From: Xiphophorus maculatus
Lineage: Eukaryota; Chordata; Actinopteri; Cyprinodontiformes; Poeciliidae
Assembly (NCBI RefSeq): GCF_002775205.1
Contig: NC_036443.1
Span: 30,629,717-30,693,716, forward strand
DNA: 64,000 nt
Reading direction: 5' to 3'
Below are positions 60,921-64,000 of this stretch, in pieces. Each line of letters starts with the position of its first letter. The stretch's first letter is position 1. The position numbers were made by a program, and so were the translations under genes. The notes under the pieces are model-generated. The model worked only from the letters and a program-made list of their open reading frames with translations. It made no database searches and was not told where the DNA came from.

Positions 60921-61571
60921 AACCATATATTTTCCGGAGTATAAGTCCCATTTATTTAGAAATTGTTAAACATGAGAGGGACTTTGTTCATATTAATGAT
61001 TTGATCTGGTGACTCGTTGTGTTCAGATGCTGTTTAGCAAACTCACAGTAACTGTCGGCTTTGGTTTGGCGTTTTCTATCTGGGCTCTAAATCTGGACGG
61101 TCTGGATCGGTTTCGCTCCGACAGCGAAGTGCGCAGCGGGGCGGAGCGGAGACGCATGCAGTAGACAGGGAACAGAGAGAGGCGGCTGCGTTGTATGAAG
61201 CCTTGAGAGTCCTTGGAGAAGGACTGCAACGCTCCAGCAGTTTCGACCGACAGACATGGCTGGCTAGACTCTCTGCGGTTGGGAAATCTGAGGAGGAAGC
61301 AGAGATCCTCAGAACAGCAGCAGCACATTCTGTTTGTTCAAACTGTTCCTCCAGCTCTGGCCACCTTCCTTTCAGCAAAGTCTCTTCTTTCCTCACGGCT
61401 GCAGACGGTCATGTTTGATCCTTGGATCGTATCCGTCAGTATGAGCTCATATTTAAAGGATCAGTCAAAAAAATATAACATCTATAAGTTAATCCTGACA
61501 GTAAAATGCAGAACCAGCCAAGCTTTATGAAAACTAGTGTGACTTATAGAACGGAAAATAAAATATGGTAT
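60921..61571 (-). mobile_element. Pogo/Tigger-like transposon remnant
   Basis: The ends are inverted: ACCATATATTTTCCGGAGTA then TAAGTCCCA at the left, and the complement of TGACTTATAGAACGG then AAAATAAAATATGGT at the right. The minus strand inside has RKEETLLKGRWPELEEQ, which resembles the segment after the first helix-turn-helix of pogo-like transposases (WRKxxxxL ... RWPELEE). The rest is not recognisable. GC-rich, with overlapping open frames on both strands that I do not regard as host genes. Confidence 0.45.
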
Positions 61572-63091
61572 ATCCACTAAAAATGACCGCATGTTGCCCA
61601 TCTACATCCAAAGCGAATATTTCTACATTTGTATTCTTTTTTTTCATTCCTCCTGAAAGGAGGAAGGTTCTGCTGGAGCTCCAGCTGATGAACCGGACCG
61701 TTCTACTTACTGGACACGGCATAAAACAGAGAATACACTTCTGCTTCTGGATAAAACAGTTAGGCTCTGACATATTTTAAAAACATCTCACAGACACAGA
61801 GGAACATCATGATTAATAAAATAAACTTCAGCCTCCTTCCTGATTGGTTGTCTTCAGGGTTTTAGAGGGAACCACGATTAGTTTCAATATCTATTTTAGA
61901 AGAAAAAGCAACCAGTTAAACTACAGTCGGTTTAGTTCTTCTAAATTTAAATGAAAGACTTGCCATGTTGTTTTTGCTGCAATGCATCCTGGGTAAATGA
62001 AGAATGCTATGTGATGTAGCATTAGCTCCTTCCAGTCAGAACATTGATTTTTGTGTTCAGCCCTTTTAACTTGAACTGGAGCTCATTGAAAGAGAAGCTA
62101 AGACAGAAATGATGACAGGAAATGAAAATGAGGACCAAACTGAGGAAGAGGAAAGAGTCGGCTGAAAAATCTGGTGTTTGTGCTGCTGCTGCTTGGAAAC
62201 ACCAACTGGAGAGTGAACACTGCAAAGACGTCCTGATAATAATCCAAACTGTTTACGACTAGAACTGGGGTGGAAACTTTTCTCAAATACGTCTGGATGG
62301 ACGTCTGCAAAGACTTACAGATGCTTCATCATCACTTTAAACCACCATTCGTTTTGTTCAATTTGTTTTGTTTTGGCTTTAGCTCCTGCTAACGGTGTTA
62401 GCTCCTGCTAAAGGTGTAAAGAGTAGATCAAAAGCTGATCACATTAGCTTGACCCAACAAATCTCATGGCAGATGAAAACCTGGTGGGCTCATCATCACT
62501 TCTTGTGTTTAGTTTTTAGACTCTAGTCATCTATATCTTTAAAAAACTAATAAATAGAATAAAACTGGCAACCTTCATAAGTGAAAAAAATTATATATGT
62601 TTTCTAAAATAATTTTAACTTTTACATCACAAAGCAACAACTTTTAGGTTGATAAGAAAATTAAAACCTATTTAGGCCAACATGTTCAACTAGTTGTGGA
62701 TCCCCTTTAAGGAATGTTGTGGATGTTTTGACCAATTATTTTATGCTTTTCTAAAATCTCCTCCTTGCCTACACACAAGCTCAGCATGTTCCTATAGAGA
62801 CAGTTCACTGCTGTCTCAGATGGTCTCCGTTAAGAAAATACAGTTTGTTTTCTGTGATCAATGCAAAAAATAAAGAAACATAAGAGAAAATCTCTAAACT
62901 GGAGTCTGTGAAGGCTCCGACTGCATGGACCTAAAGAAGAAGATCTCCCTCCTGCAGTCTGAAAGCTTCTTCTCTGCGGCTCTCAGATGCATCTTGTTGG
63001 TTTTGGGAATGCTTTAATAAAGTTAGAGACGAACCAAAGCCAAGGCTTGGAGGCCAGGCAGCGCGGGGCGGGGCGGCGCCATGGCGTCGGG
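61572..63091. other. Spacer and probable 3' UTR of CLCN6
   Basis: The part next to 63,091 is presumably 3' UTR of CLCN6 (minus strand). No clear poly(A) signal was placed. No other gene recognised. Confidence 0.45.
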
Positions 63092-63802
63092 TCAGATGGT
63101 GATGTAATGCTGTCGCAGTTTGGCCACCAGGAACTCGTGGGTTAAATTATGTCTTGTGATTATTCCAACAATCTGAAACAGAGATTTTGCTCAGACACAA
63201 CTAAAACGTCTCCGCAGCTGTACGTACAGGAAGCACCGATGTTTGAGAACTCACTTCTCCAACAGCGTTGACCACTGGAAGGTGTCGAAGGCCCATGGTT
63301 CTGAACAGGTTGAACACCTGGGAGATCCGGGTGTTTGGTGAAACCGTGTAGGGGCATGTGTTCATGTAGGGCGTCACATCCTAGCAACGCAGGGATCAAG
63401 GTTTTACCAGCAGCTCTAAATCAAACTGAACTTATTCAGCAGCGGGTCGGATCGTACCACTATCATCCGGGGATTGAGCATGGCCAGGTCCACTTCGTGG
63501 ATGTCCGGGTACCGCGGGTAATCTTCGGTCATTTCTGTGAACGACAGCCTGGGCTGAGTGGCGCTCTGCACAGACGGAGACTTCTGTCATTAACAGGGAA
63601 TAAAACACGGATCTTTGAACAAACGTGGATCAACGTCTGACTGACCGACTGGTTCTCGGAGTAGCAGACGCCTCGGATGAGCAGGTTGACGAGCTGGGAG
63701 CGCAGGATGAGGCCGTGGAAGGTGAGCGGTCTGAATCGCTCCTCCATGGTCCACTCCTCACTGGGAGACTGGTCTGGGTACAGGTTTGGGTAGGGAGCGT
63801 GC
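63092..63802 (-). CDS. clcn6: Chloride/proton exchanger 6, last four exons (partial)
   Basis: Late-endosomal Cl-/H+ antiporter of the CLC family; this part codes the cytoplasmic carboxy end with the second CBS domain. Exons in gene order: 63,802-63,646 (YPNLYPDQSPSEEWTMEERF to GVCYSENQS), 63,565-63,458 (PRLSFTEMTEDYPRYPDIHE to LNPRMIV), 63,380-63,255 (DVTPYMNTCPYTVSPNTRIS, VFNLFRTMGLRHLPVVNAVG) and 63,172-63,092 (IVGIITRHNLTHEFL, ending RQHYITI and TGA). The junctions fit the vertebrate protein exactly as I recall it (ENQSSA, MIVDVTPYM, VGEIVGIITRHN). This wording distinguishes it from CLCN7. The remainder of the gene lies beyond 64,000. Confidence 0.96.
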
Positions 63803-63950
63803 CTGAAGACAGAAACAGAACCAACATTATTCTGCTGGATGCTGTGAGAGAATAAAAACATTTTTTAAGTTGCAAACAGTTCAAATGTTATTGTCCCATA
63901 ACCATGTCTGAAGCACAGGCTTCGTTTTTATGTCATAAGGTTGATTAGGG

Positions 63951-64000
63951 CTTGTCCAACTGTCCAACAGTCGGATCTTGTCCGACTGTCCAACAGTCGG
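63951..64000. repeat. 26-bp hairpin-forming tandem repeat in a CLCN6 intron
   Basis: Two units of CTTGTCCGACTGTCCAACAG plus TCGGAT, running off the window edge. Each unit holds CCGACTGT and ACAGTCGG around a 3-base loop (first unit with one change). Confidence 0.85.

Noticed and set aside
61023-61530. Overlapping open frames on both strands as a host gene
   Set aside because: They lie between inverted ends, and a piece resembles a pogo-like transposase. GC-rich sequence leaves frames open by chance.
63092-63802. CLCN7 instead of CLCN6
   Set aside because: The tail wording (VNAVGEIVGIITRHN, RQHYITI) fits CLCN6. CLCN7 ends with a different sequence (DLARYRLG type).

Overview
The window looks like teleost fish nuclear DNA. 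The supporting signs are short spliced exons with GT-AG introns, rhamnose-binding lectin and fish-type C-type lectin genes, the 3' end of a vertebrate CLCN6 gene, and fish-typical repeats (L2/Maui-like, Rex3/RTE-like and L1-like LINE pieces, a Tc1-like end, hAT ends, MITEs). No prokaryotic features, tRNA/rRNA genes or CRISPR arrays were seen. Most long open frames in the window are not genes: they read through short retained introns or simple repeats.

Layout. (1) Positions 1-30,619 hold a tandem array of single-domain L-rhamnose-binding lectin (SUEL/RBL) genes, all on +. I name the units R1-R7, plus an orphan promoter R8. The array is hierarchical. A block of about 14.05 kb (R1-R2-R3-spacer) is followed by a near-identical second block (R4-R5-R6-spacer), then by an older, deleted third start (R7, R8). 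Inside each block a 3.78-kb unit is itself tandemly duplicated. Each complete unit has a TATA box, a noncoding first exon, an 18-codon signal exon, a small linker exon and three exons (A, B, C) coding one 8-cysteine carbohydrate-recognition domain. R2 and R5 look like hybrids made by unequal crossing-over inside exon B. R3 and R6 carry the same 1,030-bp solo-LTR-like insertion in exon B and are probably pseudogenes.

(2) Positions 30,620-38,840 are gene-poor. They contain a Tc1-like end, a lone minus-strand signal-peptide exon and two related LTR-like elements of about 1 kb facing each other. (3) Positions 38,841-57,281 hold a minus-strand cluster of paralogous C-type lectin genes. Two are complete two-CTLD secreted lectins (six coding exons each; 323 and 324 residues). 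The third keeps only its 3' exons. Their introns host LINEs, minisatellites and a shared block of about 390 bp. (4) Positions 57,300-63,090 hold DNA-transposon relics and no recognised gene. (5) Positions 63,092-63,802 are the last four exons of CLCN6 on the minus strand, continuing beyond the window.

The window therefore joins two unrelated families of secreted sugar-binding proteins, both expanding by tandem duplication. The most informative observations are the layered duplication history of the RBL array, the hybrid genes, exons that appear more divergent than their introns, and a 142-bp segment between opposed CA/GT microsatellites that is inverted in one block relative to the other. All coordinates were worked out by hand; splice sites are inferred from consensus, reading phase and agreement between paralogs, not from transcripts.
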